The notes below the pieces were generated by a model. That model searched no databases. It was not told the DNA's origin and saw nothing but the letters and a program-made list of their open reading frames with translations. Below are positions 8,935 through 15,592 of a stretch of DNA of 64,000 bases, one piece after another (positions within the stretch are counted from its first letter, which is position 1; the number at the start of each line of letters is the position of its first letter). The position numbers were made by a program, and so were the translations under genes. Source of the DNA: VBWE01 sp943372645 (GTDB lineage Bacteria > Bacteroidota > Bacteroidia > Palsa-965); assembly GCA_943372645.1 (NCBI GenBank), contig CALRZN010000014.1, forward strand, positions 1 through 64,000, written 5' to 3'.

Positions 8935-9360
8935 ATGTTCAACAACAACAAAAGCATGTCGAAAAACGCTCCTGCCGACGGCAATTCCATTAACCTCATC
9001 GGTGCCGGAACATCCATCGAGGGCGATATCCAGGCAACCAGCGATATCCGTATTGACGGAACGCTGAAAGGTACCATTAATACCAAGGGCAAGCTTGTTG
9101 TAGGCCCTTCGGGCAACATTGAAGGTGAAATTACCTGCCAGCAGGCCGATATTTCGGGCAATGTGCGTGGCAAAATTGTGGTTGCTGAACTGCTTGCGCT
9201 GAAAGCCACTGCAAAACTCAGCGGTGAAATTTCCGTTGGTAAACTGGCCATCGATCCAGGTGCTGATTTCTCCGGAACATGCAGCATGGGCGGTGTGGTG
9301 AAAGATATCAAACATGCCGCAAAAGCCACCGAGCCAAGACTCGAAGAAAAAACAGCTTAA
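8935..9360 (+). CDS. bactofilin (polymer-forming cytoskeletal protein)
   Basis: This 141-residue protein has the bactofilin core at about residues 20-120: a short-period beta-helix rich in Gly and beta-branched residues (GTSIEGDIQATSDIRIDGTL, then LVVGPSGNIEGEI), flanked by disordered polar tails, as is usual for the family. Bactofilins polymerise without nucleotide into filaments linked to cell shape, wall enzymes or motility. A one-mismatch -7 box (TAGCTTTA, 8894-8901) lies upstream; a second ATG at 8956 is possible. The 3' end overlaps the ATP-synthase gene atpZ by 47 bp, so the two are translated from one mRNA in different frames. Confidence 0.93.
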   Translation: MFNNNKSMSKNAPADGNSINLIGAGTSIEGDIQATSDIRIDGTLKGTINTKGKLVVGPSGNIEGEITCQQADISGNVRGKIVVAELLALKATAKLSGEISVGKLAIDPGADFSGTCSMGGVVKDIKHAAKATEPRLEEKTA

Positions 9361-9550
9361 CGATTACGGCCGTTATCTCGGCATGGCCATGCAGATGGCC
9401 GCAATTATTGTGCTCGGTACGCTGGGCGGGCGCTGGCTCGACGGGTATTTTAAAACCGGTACGCCGTGGTTTACGTTGGGGCTGGCGTTGTTTTCAGTGT
9501 GTGGTGCGATGTGGTATTTCATTAAGGATTTTATAAAACCGAAAGAGTAA
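9314..9550 (+). CDS. atpZ: AtpZ/AtpI family protein (ATP synthase gene 1 type)
   Basis: A 78-residue inner-membrane protein with two transmembrane segments (about 24-42 and 48-68) joined by the conserved GGRWLDGYF turn, matching the AtpZ/ATPase gene 1 family that precedes F-type ATP synthase operons and is linked to assembly or Mg/Ca entry. The family normally begins with a Lys-rich segment leading into YLGMAMQMA, so the ATG at 9314 is right even though it lies inside the bactofilin gene; the next ATGs would remove that segment. Confidence 0.85.
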   Translation: MPQKPPSQDSKKKQLNDYGRYLGMAMQMAAIIVLGTLGGRWLDGYFKTGTPWFTLGLALFSVCGAMWYFIKDFIKPKE

Positions 9551-9634
9551 TAAACGATCAGGTTCGTTATATTACGATTGAGTCAGGATGCACCAGACTC
9601 CGGACCACCAACAAACGGCGAAGCCGTGAAATAC

Positions 9635-9642
9635 TATCTTTG
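9635..9642 (+). promoter_or_regulatory. Bacteroidota -7 box TATCTTTG
   Basis: Exact TAnnTTTG match 4 nt before the GTG at 9647. If it is used, the transcript would start at or next to that codon and give a leaderless mRNA for the downstream ATP synthase genes. It sits inside the longer reading frame from a TTG at 9578 and argues against that start. Confidence 0.45.
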
Positions 9643-9646
9643 CGCC

Positions 9647-10015
9647 GTGAACTACAATATCATTTTCGGAATTTTCAGCGCGCTCACGGGCCTCGGGTTG
9701 TTTTTTTACAACCAGTTTGCGCCCGTAAAAGCTACCCACCCGCTGTCGTGGCTCATCTGGGGCATTTTTGTGGCGGTTACGTTCCTTATTCACTACCTGC
9801 TTACCCGGCCCGGAAAAACCCCGCAGCAGTTTGTACGTATGTTTATGGGACTCACCACACTGAAGCTTTTGGGCTTCCTCATGTTCCTCGTTTTATACGC
9901 ATTGATCGAAACAGAAGGTGCTTTCGTCTTTATTTTACACTTTCTCGTCTTTTACCTGCTCTTTACCGTTTTTGAGGTGATTACTCTTTATAAGCACTTC
10001 GCGCCGAAACGCTGA
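9647..10015 (+). CDS. small polytopic membrane protein in ATP synthase cluster
   Basis: A 122-residue hydrophobic protein with about four transmembrane segments (near 5-22, 34-54, 68-86 and 93-112 from the GTG start) and a basic C-terminus (LYKHFAPKR). Its place between atpZ and atpB suggests an AtpI-like assembly role, but I do not recognise a domain. The open frame extends upstream to a TTG at 9578; I chose GTG 9647 because a perfect -7 box lies 4 nt before it and the extra 23 residues look like non-coding sequence. The choice is not certain. Confidence 0.7.
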   Translation: MNYNIIFGIFSALTGLGLFFYNQFAPVKATHPLSWLIWGIFVAVTFLIHYLLTRPGKTPQQFVRMFMGLTTLKLLGFLMFLVLYALIETEGAFVFILHFLVFYLLFTVFEVITLYKHFAPKR

Positions 10016-10070
10016 TTTTTTTTGTGTAAAAAAGAGGCCGGTTTTGTTTCCAATCTCCCGGATAAATGTG

Positions 10071-10078
10071 TAGTTTTG
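10071..10078 (+). promoter_or_regulatory. Bacteroidota -7 box TAGTTTTG upstream of atpB
   Basis: Exact TAnnTTTG match ending 38 nt before the ATG at 10117. It overlaps the first codons of a longer atpB frame (ATG 10066), which could not be translated from this transcript. A TTTG at 10043-10046 is 24 bp upstream, slightly far for a -33 element. Confidence 0.5.
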
Positions 10079-10116
10079 CCCCCGAATTTCAGGAAACAGA
10101 CTTATCGCACAGCCAA

Positions 10117-11334
10117 ATGGCCTCACAGTCAATAAATTACCGCAATTCCGCCAGGCAAATCGTACTATTTTTCGCGCTTCTGGCATTTTCCATGCCTGTA
10201 TTTGCCTATGAACCCGAAGAAGGTTTAAAACGCGAACCGGCAAACAAATCCGAAAATGCAACGGCTATGGCCGGTGCAGAGGATGAAGCAGCAATCAATT
10301 ACCTCGAACCCCAGTCTGAGCCGGAAACGTTCGATGCAGGTAAAATGATTCTGCACCACATTGCAGACGAGCACTCCTGGCATATTGTTGGACATTTATC
10401 TGTTCCCCTGCCGGTAATTCTTTATACCGACAAAGGTTTTGAAGTGTTCATGTCCTCGCGTTTCAATGATGAACACCATAATACGATCGCATACGAAGGC
10501 AAGCTTTACACCTATGCGCTCGTGGAAGGCCACATTCATGCAATTGATCCGGTACAAGGAACAATTATAGAGGGCGTTAGCATACTCGATATCTCGATTA
10601 CCAAGAACGTACTCACCATGCTCATCGTGTTTGGGCTTATGTTGTGGATGTTTACCAGCATTGCCAAGGCCTACACCCGTCGCCCGGGCCAGGCTCCGAA
10701 AGGACTGCAGTCGTTTATGGAGCCGATTATCATGTTCGTTCGGGATGATGTGGCCAAAGCGAGCATCGGCGAAAAGAAATACGAGCGTTACATGCCGTAC
10801 CTGCTCACCGCATTCTTCTTTATCTGGATCAGCAACATGCTCGGTCTTATCCCGTTTCTTCCGGGTGGCGCCAACCTTACCGGTAATATTGCAGTAACAG
10901 CAACACTTGCGGTATTTACATTCATTATCACCACACTCAGCGGCAACGCACATTACTGGCGCCACATGCTGGCCATGCCGGGTGTTCCGGTAGGCATCCT
11001 GGTGCTGCTTACACCGATTGAAATTCTCGGTATGTTCCTGCGCCCCTTCGTACTCATGATTCGTTTGTTTGCGAACATTTCTGCAGGTCACATTATTGCT
11101 CTTGCATTTTTCAGCCTCATCTTCGTATTCGGTAAAAACGGCGACAGCCTCGGTGCCGGACTCGGAATTGCGGTTGTTTCAGTTGCCTTTACCATCTTTA
11201 TGATGGTGATGGAATTACTGGTTGCTTTCCTGCAGGCGTACGTGTTTACGCTGCTGTCGGCCATTTACATCGGTTCAGCGGTAGAAGAAGGGCATCATGA
11301 AGAACACCATGCGGATCACGCGCATGCCCATTAA
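10117..11334 (+). CDS. atpB: F0F1 ATP synthase subunit a
   Basis: This 405-residue inner-membrane subunit forms the proton half-channels beside the c-ring. It has a signal-like N-terminus (MASQSINYRNSARQIVLFFA), a periplasmic domain of roughly 120 residues as is usual in Bacteroidota, then five to six transmembrane helices. The essential Arg is Arg316 in MIRLFANISAGH. The C-terminus is a His-rich tail (HHEEHHADHAHAH). ATG 10117 is preferred over ATG 10066, which overlaps a -7 box and would put 17 polar residues before the signal peptide. It is followed by atpE after 39 bp. Confidence 0.95.
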   Translation: MASQSINYRNSARQIVLFFALLAFSMPVFAYEPEEGLKREPANKSENATAMAGAEDEAAINYLEPQSEPETFDAGKMILHHIADEHSWHIVGHLSVPLPVILYTDKGFEVFMSSRFNDEHHNTIAYEGKLYTYALVEGHIHAIDPVQGTIIEGVSILDISITKNVLTMLIVFGLMLWMFTSIAKAYTRRPGQAPKGLQSFMEPIIMFVRDDVAKASIGEKKYERYMPYLLTAFFFIWISNMLGLIPFLPGGANLTGNIAVTATLAVFTFIITTLSGNAHYWRHMLAMPGVPVGILVLLTPIEILGMFLRPFVLMIRLFANISAGHIIALAFFSLIFVFGKNGDSLGAGLGIAVVSVAFTIFMMVMELLVAFLQAYVFTLLSAIYIGSAVEEGHHEEHHADHAHAH

Positions 11335-11373
11335 GTTGTAATTTTTGTTTCACTTATATAATAACCAAGTATC

Positions 11374-11622
11374 ATGCTTAACACAATTCTTTTTGATATC
11401 GGAACCGGTGCAGGTATCGCTGCCCTTGGTGCTGGTGTAGCTGCACTCGGTGCAGGTGTAGGTATCGGCCGCATCGGTGGCAGTGCGCTCGAGTCAATCG
11501 CACGTCAGCCGGAAGCTTCAGGCGATATCCGCGCAAACATGATTCTTACTGCCGCTCTCGTTGAAGGTGCAGCCTTCTTCGCAATGGTAGTAGGCCTGCT
11601 GCTGGTGCTCAAAGCCAACTAA
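11374..11622 (+). CDS. atpE: F0F1 ATP synthase subunit c
   Basis: An 82-residue two-helix hairpin that forms the rotor ring. Helix 1 carries the Gly/Ala packing motif (GAGVAALGAGVGIG), the loop has ARQPE, and helix 2 has the ion-binding carboxylate Glu64 in ALVEGAAFF. I see no Gln in helix 1 of the kind found in sodium-coupled rings, so proton coupling is inferred. A strong stem-loop follows before atpF. Confidence 0.96.
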   Translation: MLNTILFDIGTGAGIAALGAGVAALGAGVGIGRIGGSALESIARQPEASGDIRANMILTAALVEGAAFFAMVVGLLLVLKAN

Positions 11623-11638
11623 GCAGACCAAAAAACAG

Positions 11639-11669
11639 ACAGCAGTGCAACGTTTGGTTGCACTGCTGT
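11639..11669 (+). promoter_or_regulatory. stem-loop between atpE and atpF
   Basis: A perfect 13-bp stem (11639-11651 with 11657-11669, ACAGCAGTGCAAC) closes a 5-nt loop GTTTG. Only three T's follow, so it is a poor terminator. It could be an mRNA-stabilising or partial-attenuation element that raises subunit c (8-15 copies per enzyme) over its neighbours; that role is inferred. Confidence 0.6.
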
Positions 11670-11706
11670 TTAAAAAGAAAATAACGAAATACATCATATA
11701 TAAAAC

Positions 11707-12225
11707 ATGACACAGTTCGTAATTCTTGGAGGAAGCATCGTTAGCCCGGAACCGGGTCTCATCATCTGGATGAGTGTTACTTTCCTCACCGTGCTTTTCC
11801 TTATGGCGAAATTTGCCTGGAAGCCGATCCTGAAAATGATCAAAGACCGCGAGCATTCCATTGAGGAAGCGCTGGCGTCGGCCGAACGGGCAAAAGCAGA
11901 AATGGCTGCTTTGACTTCGAAAAACGAGCAGATTCTTGCTGAAGGCCGCCAGGAGCGCGACCGCCTGATGAAAGAAGCCCGCGAAATCAAAGAATCCATC
12001 ATTGCGGAAGCCAAGTCGAAAGCACAGGCTGAAGCGGAAAAAATTATGTCGCTGGCCCGCGAAACCATCAAAAACGAAAAGATGGCTGCCATCACCGAGT
12101 TGAAAAACCAGGTGGCCCAGCTTTCCATTGATATCGCTGAAAACATCCTGAAACAGGAGCTGGCCGGCGAAGACAAGCAGAAAGCGCTGATCAACACGCT
12201 GCTGCAGGACATTAAGATGAACTAA
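11707..12225 (+). CDS. atpF: F0F1 ATP synthase subunit b
   Basis: A 172-residue peripheral-stalk subunit: one N-terminal membrane helix (about 14-36, ending FAWKPILKMIKDRE) and a long charged amphipathic helix (AERAKAEMAALTSKNEQ) that dimerises and reaches F1. Length and layout are normal. It ends 3 nt before atpH. Confidence 0.96.
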   Translation: MTQFVILGGSIVSPEPGLIIWMSVTFLTVLFLMAKFAWKPILKMIKDREHSIEEALASAERAKAEMAALTSKNEQILAEGRQERDRLMKEAREIKESIIAEAKSKAQAEAEKIMSLARETIKNEKMAAITELKNQVAQLSIDIAENILKQELAGEDKQKALINTLLQDIKMN

Positions 12226-12228
12226 GCC

Positions 12229-12786
12229 ATGAGAGAAACACGCGTATCGCACCGTTATGCCAAATCGCTGATTGATCTTGCCCTTGAACGGGGTGAGCTT
12301 GAAGCCGTTTACGCAGACATGATGCTGGTGCTGAAAACAGTGCGTGATAACCGCGACTTCGAACTGCTGCTGAAAAGCCCGGTTGTTAAAACCGACAAAA
12401 AGCAGGAAATTCTGAAGGCTATTTTCGACGGTAAAGTCACCCAGCTCACCAGCGAATTCATGGAAATCATCACCCGCAAACGCCGCGAGGGACAGCTCGA
12501 AGCCGTTGCCGCTGCGTTTGATTCGCAATACCACAAACACAAACATATTCTGACCGCTGTAATTACCACCGCAACCGGCCTCGACGAGAAGCTGCGCGCA
12601 CAGGTAATTGCTTACGTGAAAGAAAGCCTGAAGTCGGAAGTGGAACTGGTAGAGAAAATCGATACCACACTCATCGGTGGTTTCCTGCTGCGCGTGGGCG
12701 ACAAACAGGTGGATGCATCCATCATCCGCCAGATCCGCAACCTCGAACGCAGTTTCAGCGAGAACCCGTACGTAAAAGAAATCTAA
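12229..12786 (+). CDS. atpH: F0F1 ATP synthase subunit delta
   Basis: A 185-residue OSCP/delta subunit linking the b stalk to the top of the alpha/beta hexamer. The N-terminal helical domain begins VSHRYAKSLIDLALERG, and the C-terminal signature is VEKIDTTLIGGFLLRVGDKQ. It starts 3 nt after the atpF stop. Confidence 0.95.
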   Translation: MRETRVSHRYAKSLIDLALERGELEAVYADMMLVLKTVRDNRDFELLLKSPVVKTDKKQEILKAIFDGKVTQLTSEFMEIITRKRREGQLEAVAAAFDSQYHKHKHILTAVITTATGLDEKLRAQVIAYVKESLKSEVELVEKIDTTLIGGFLLRVGDKQVDASIIRQIRNLERSFSENPYVKEI

Positions 12787-12825
12787 GCTTCAACAGACAT
12801 ACAAACGCAATAAATACGAAACAAA

Positions 12826-14406
12826 ATGGCAGAAGTTAAACCGGCAGAAGTATCAGCAATCCTCCGTCAGCAACTGGCAGGCTTTAAGTCCGCTAAGGAA
12901 ATGGAAGAAGTTGGTACTGTTCTCCAGGTGGGCGACGGTATTGCCCGCATTTACGGACTTTCCAACATCCAGTACGGTGAGCTCATCGAGTTTGCCAACG
13001 GCCTGCAGGGCATCGCACTTAACCTTGAAGAAGACAACGTAGGTGCGGTACTCCTCGGTAAATCAACTGAAATCCGTGAAGGCAGCATCGCACGCCGTAC
13101 CGGCAAAATCGCTTCTATTAAAGTAGGCGAAGGCATGGTAGGCCGCGTGGTGGATACGCTCGGTACACCGATTGACGGCAAAGGCCCGATTACCGGTGAA
13201 CTGTACGAAATGCCGCTCGAACGCAAAGCACCGGGTGTAATTTTCCGTCAGCCGGTTAACGAACCGTTACAAACCGGTATCAAAGCGATTGACGCGATGA
13301 TCCCGATCGGCCGTGGCCAGCGTGAGCTTGTGATTGGTGACCGTCAGACCGGCAAAACAGCGGTTTGTCTCGATACCATCATCAACCAGAAAGAATTTTA
13401 TGACCGCGGCGAACCCGTTTACTGCATCTACGTTGCCGTAGGCCAGAAAGGTTCTACCGTTGCAAACGTTGTACGCACACTCGAAGAGCGTGGTGCAATG
13501 CCTTATACCGTAGTGGTAGCTGCCCCGGCTTCTGAATCAGCGCCGATGCAGTTCTACGCGCCGATGGCAGGTGCTGCAATCGGTGAATACTTCCGCGACA
13601 CCGGCCGCCCGGCACTGATCATTTATGATGACCTGTCGAAACAGGCTGTGGCTTACCGCGAAGTATCGCTGCTGCTGCGCCGCCCGCCGGGACGTGAAGC
13701 ATACCCGGGTGACGTATTCTATCTGCACAGCCGTCTGCTCGAACGCGCCGCGAAAGTAATCGCGAACGACGACATCGCTAAAAACATGAACGACCTGCCG
13801 GAATCGCTGAAACCGATTGTAAAAGGCGGCGGATCACTCACTGCACTCCCGATCATCGAAACACAGGCCGGCGACGTATCTGCATACATTCCGACCAACG
13901 TAATTTCGATCACCGACGGACAGATCTTCCTTGAATCGAACCTGTTCAACTCAGGTGTTCGTCCCGCTATTAACGTAGGTATCTCGGTATCGCGTGTTGG
14001 TGGTAACGCACAGATCAAGTCCATGAAAAAAGTGGCTGGTACCTTAAAGCTCGACCAGGCGCAGTACCGCGAACTCGAAGCGTTTGCAAAATTCGGTTCT
14101 GACCTGGATGCGGCTACAAAAGCGGTTCTTGACAAAGGTGCACGTAACGTGGAAATCCTGAAGCAGGGTCAGTATTCGCCAATGACTGTGGAAGATCAGA
14201 TTGCGATTCTCTACTGCGGAACCAAAAACCTGATGCGCGATGTGCCGGTAAATAAAGTGCGTGAATTCCAGGACGATTTCCTGGCTTACATGCGCAACCG
14301 TCATGCCGACACGTTGAAAGCACTGAAGAGTGGTAAATTCGACGACAACATTACCGGTGCAATTGAAGCCGCTGCAAAAGAAATTTCTTCGAAATACAAA
14401 GCATAA
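12826..14406 (+). CDS. atpA: F0F1 ATP synthase subunit alpha
   Basis: A 526-residue F1 subunit with the non-catalytic nucleotide site. The beta-barrel domain is at about 1-95, the Walker A GDRQTGKT at 171-178, the Walker B region near PALIIYDDLSK, and the signature PAINVGISVSRVGG near residue 385, followed by the C-terminal helical domain. Full length. atpG follows 3 nt later; the catalytic beta subunit is not in this cluster. Confidence 0.98.
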   Translation: MAEVKPAEVSAILRQQLAGFKSAKEMEEVGTVLQVGDGIARIYGLSNIQYGELIEFANGLQGIALNLEEDNVGAVLLGKSTEIREGSIARRTGKIASIKVGEGMVGRVVDTLGTPIDGKGPITGELYEMPLERKAPGVIFRQPVNEPLQTGIKAIDAMIPIGRGQRELVIGDRQTGKTAVCLDTIINQKEFYDRGEPVYCIYVAVGQKGSTVANVVRTLEERGAMPYTVVVAAPASESAPMQFYAPMAGAAIGEYFRDTGRPALIIYDDLSKQAVAYREVSLLLRRPPGREAYPGDVFYLHSRLLERAAKVIANDDIAKNMNDLPESLKPIVKGGGSLTALPIIETQAGDVSAYIPTNVISITDGQIFLESNLFNSGVRPAINVGISVSRVGGNAQIKSMKKVAGTLKLDQAQYRELEAFAKFGSDLDAATKAVLDKGARNVEILKQGQYSPMTVEDQIAILYCGTKNLMRDVPVNKVREFQDDFLAYMRNRHADTLKALKSGKFDDNITGAIEAAAKEISSKYKA

Positions 14407-14409
14407 TCC

Positions 14410-15288
14410 ATGCCCAGTTTAAAGGAAGTCCGAAACCGGATTACATCAGTAAACTCGACCCAGCAGATCACCAGCGCCATGAAAATGGTGTCGGCGGCCA
14501 AACTGCGTCGCGCACAGAACGCGGTTACCGAACTGCGTCCGTACGCGAGCAAGCTGCGTGAGATCCTGGAAAATCTGAGTGCCAGCCTCGACAGCAACGA
14601 AGGTGTTTATTCGAAACAGCGCGATGTGAAAAAAGTGCTGCTCGTGGTAATCACCTCCAACCGCGGGCTGTGCGGTGGTTTCAACAACAACGTGATCAAA
14701 CGTGCACAGCTTGCGGCCCGCACCGAATTTGCAGGCGCAAAAATCAGCACACTCTGTATCGGCAAAAAAGGCAACGACGCTTTCCGTAAAACGGATTATG
14801 CAGCTGCTTTCCCCGAACTGGGCAATACAAACGAACTGTTTGACGGACTGACCTACAACCGCGTAGCACCTGTTGCTGAACGCATCATGAAAGCGTTTGC
14901 CGATGGCGAATACGACCGCGTGCTGCTGGTGTACAACCAGTTTAAAAACGCAGCGGTGCAGATCATCCAGGCCGAACAATACCTGCCGGTAGTGCCGACC
15001 AAAAAAGAAGAAGGCAAAACCACCAGCACCGATTACATGTTTGAACCGACCCGCGAGCAGATCGTACTTGATCTCATCCCGCGTTCGCTGAAAACACAGC
15101 TTTACAAAGCCCTGCTCGATTCACACGCCGCCGAACACGGTGCCCGTATGACCGCGATGCACAAGGCAACCGACAACGCCAAAGAAATGCTCCGCAGCCT
15201 GCGCATCAGCTACAACAAAGCACGCCAGGCATCCATCACCAACGAAATCCTCGAGATTGTGGGTGGTGCAGAGGCGCTGAACGGGTAA
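14410..15288 (+). CDS. atpG: F0F1 ATP synthase subunit gamma
   Basis: A 292-residue central-shaft subunit with the usual ends: N-terminal coiled coil (VRNRITSVNSTQQITSAMKM) and C-terminal coiled coil (SYNKARQASITNEILEIVGG), with ITSNRGLCGGFN between. It is the last gene of the cluster and is followed by a terminator; atpD and atpC are not downstream. Confidence 0.97.
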   Translation: MPSLKEVRNRITSVNSTQQITSAMKMVSAAKLRRAQNAVTELRPYASKLREILENLSASLDSNEGVYSKQRDVKKVLLVVITSNRGLCGGFNNNVIKRAQLAARTEFAGAKISTLCIGKKGNDAFRKTDYAAAFPELGNTNELFDGLTYNRVAPVAERIMKAFADGEYDRVLLVYNQFKNAAVQIIQAEQYLPVVPTKKEEGKTTSTDYMFEPTREQIVLDLIPRSLKTQLYKALLDSHAAEHGARMTAMHKATDNAKEMLRSLRISYNKARQASITNEILEIVGGAEALNG

Positions 15289-15309
15289 TACGATTTTTAT
15301 TTTTGAATG

Positions 15310-15340
15310 AAAGCCGGTCTGGAAACAGATTGGCTTTTTT
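15310..15340 (+). terminator. Rho-independent terminator of the ATP synthase cluster
   Basis: Stem AAAGCC (15310-15315) pairs with GGCTTT, extended by GGTCT/AGATT with wobble pairs around the loop GGAAAC, and is followed by a T run, 22 bp after the atpG stop. Confidence 0.75.
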
Positions 15341-15592
15341 GTTGGCTCAACACGGCAGCATGGCATCCGAACAAAAACAAGCGCCTAATTTCTAGCAAAG
15401 TGGGGGAGTCTACTGAGATTGACTTTTTTGATGTATGAGATGTAATTTTAAATCAATCAAACAGAAGTTCTGTTACTATAATTGGAGTCAAAATAAAGTA
15501 ATAGTTTGTTTATATAGATTTGGTTTAACAGTATAATAATATTTACATTTGATAAAAGACCATCAAAACACCAAATTAATTTATTTAGACTA
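15341..15592. other. AT-rich non-coding lead-in to the transferred gene
   Basis: Base composition falls sharply from about 15370 onward. No gene, direct repeat pair, tRNA fragment or integrase is visible here. A promoter candidate lies at 15519-15551. Confidence 0.5.
15519..15551 (+). promoter_or_regulatory. candidate promoter, TTTG / TACATTTG
   Basis: TTTG at 15519-15522 and TACATTTG at 15544-15551 are 21 bp apart, matching both parts of the Bacteroidota promoter (-33 TTTG, -7 TAnnTTTG). The leader to ATG 15593 would be about 35 nt. A second -7 match, TAGATTTG, is at 15515-15522. Chance matches are more likely in such AT-rich DNA. Confidence 0.45.

Noticed and set aside
9578..9646. TTG start for the small ATP synthase cluster membrane protein
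   Set aside because: A perfect -7 box lies between it and the GTG at 9647, and the extra residues look non-coding; GTG 9647 preferred, with some doubt.
10396..11091. 231-codon minus-strand frame over atpB
   Set aside because: Antisense to a certain gene; Cys/His/Arg-rich composition without any motif.
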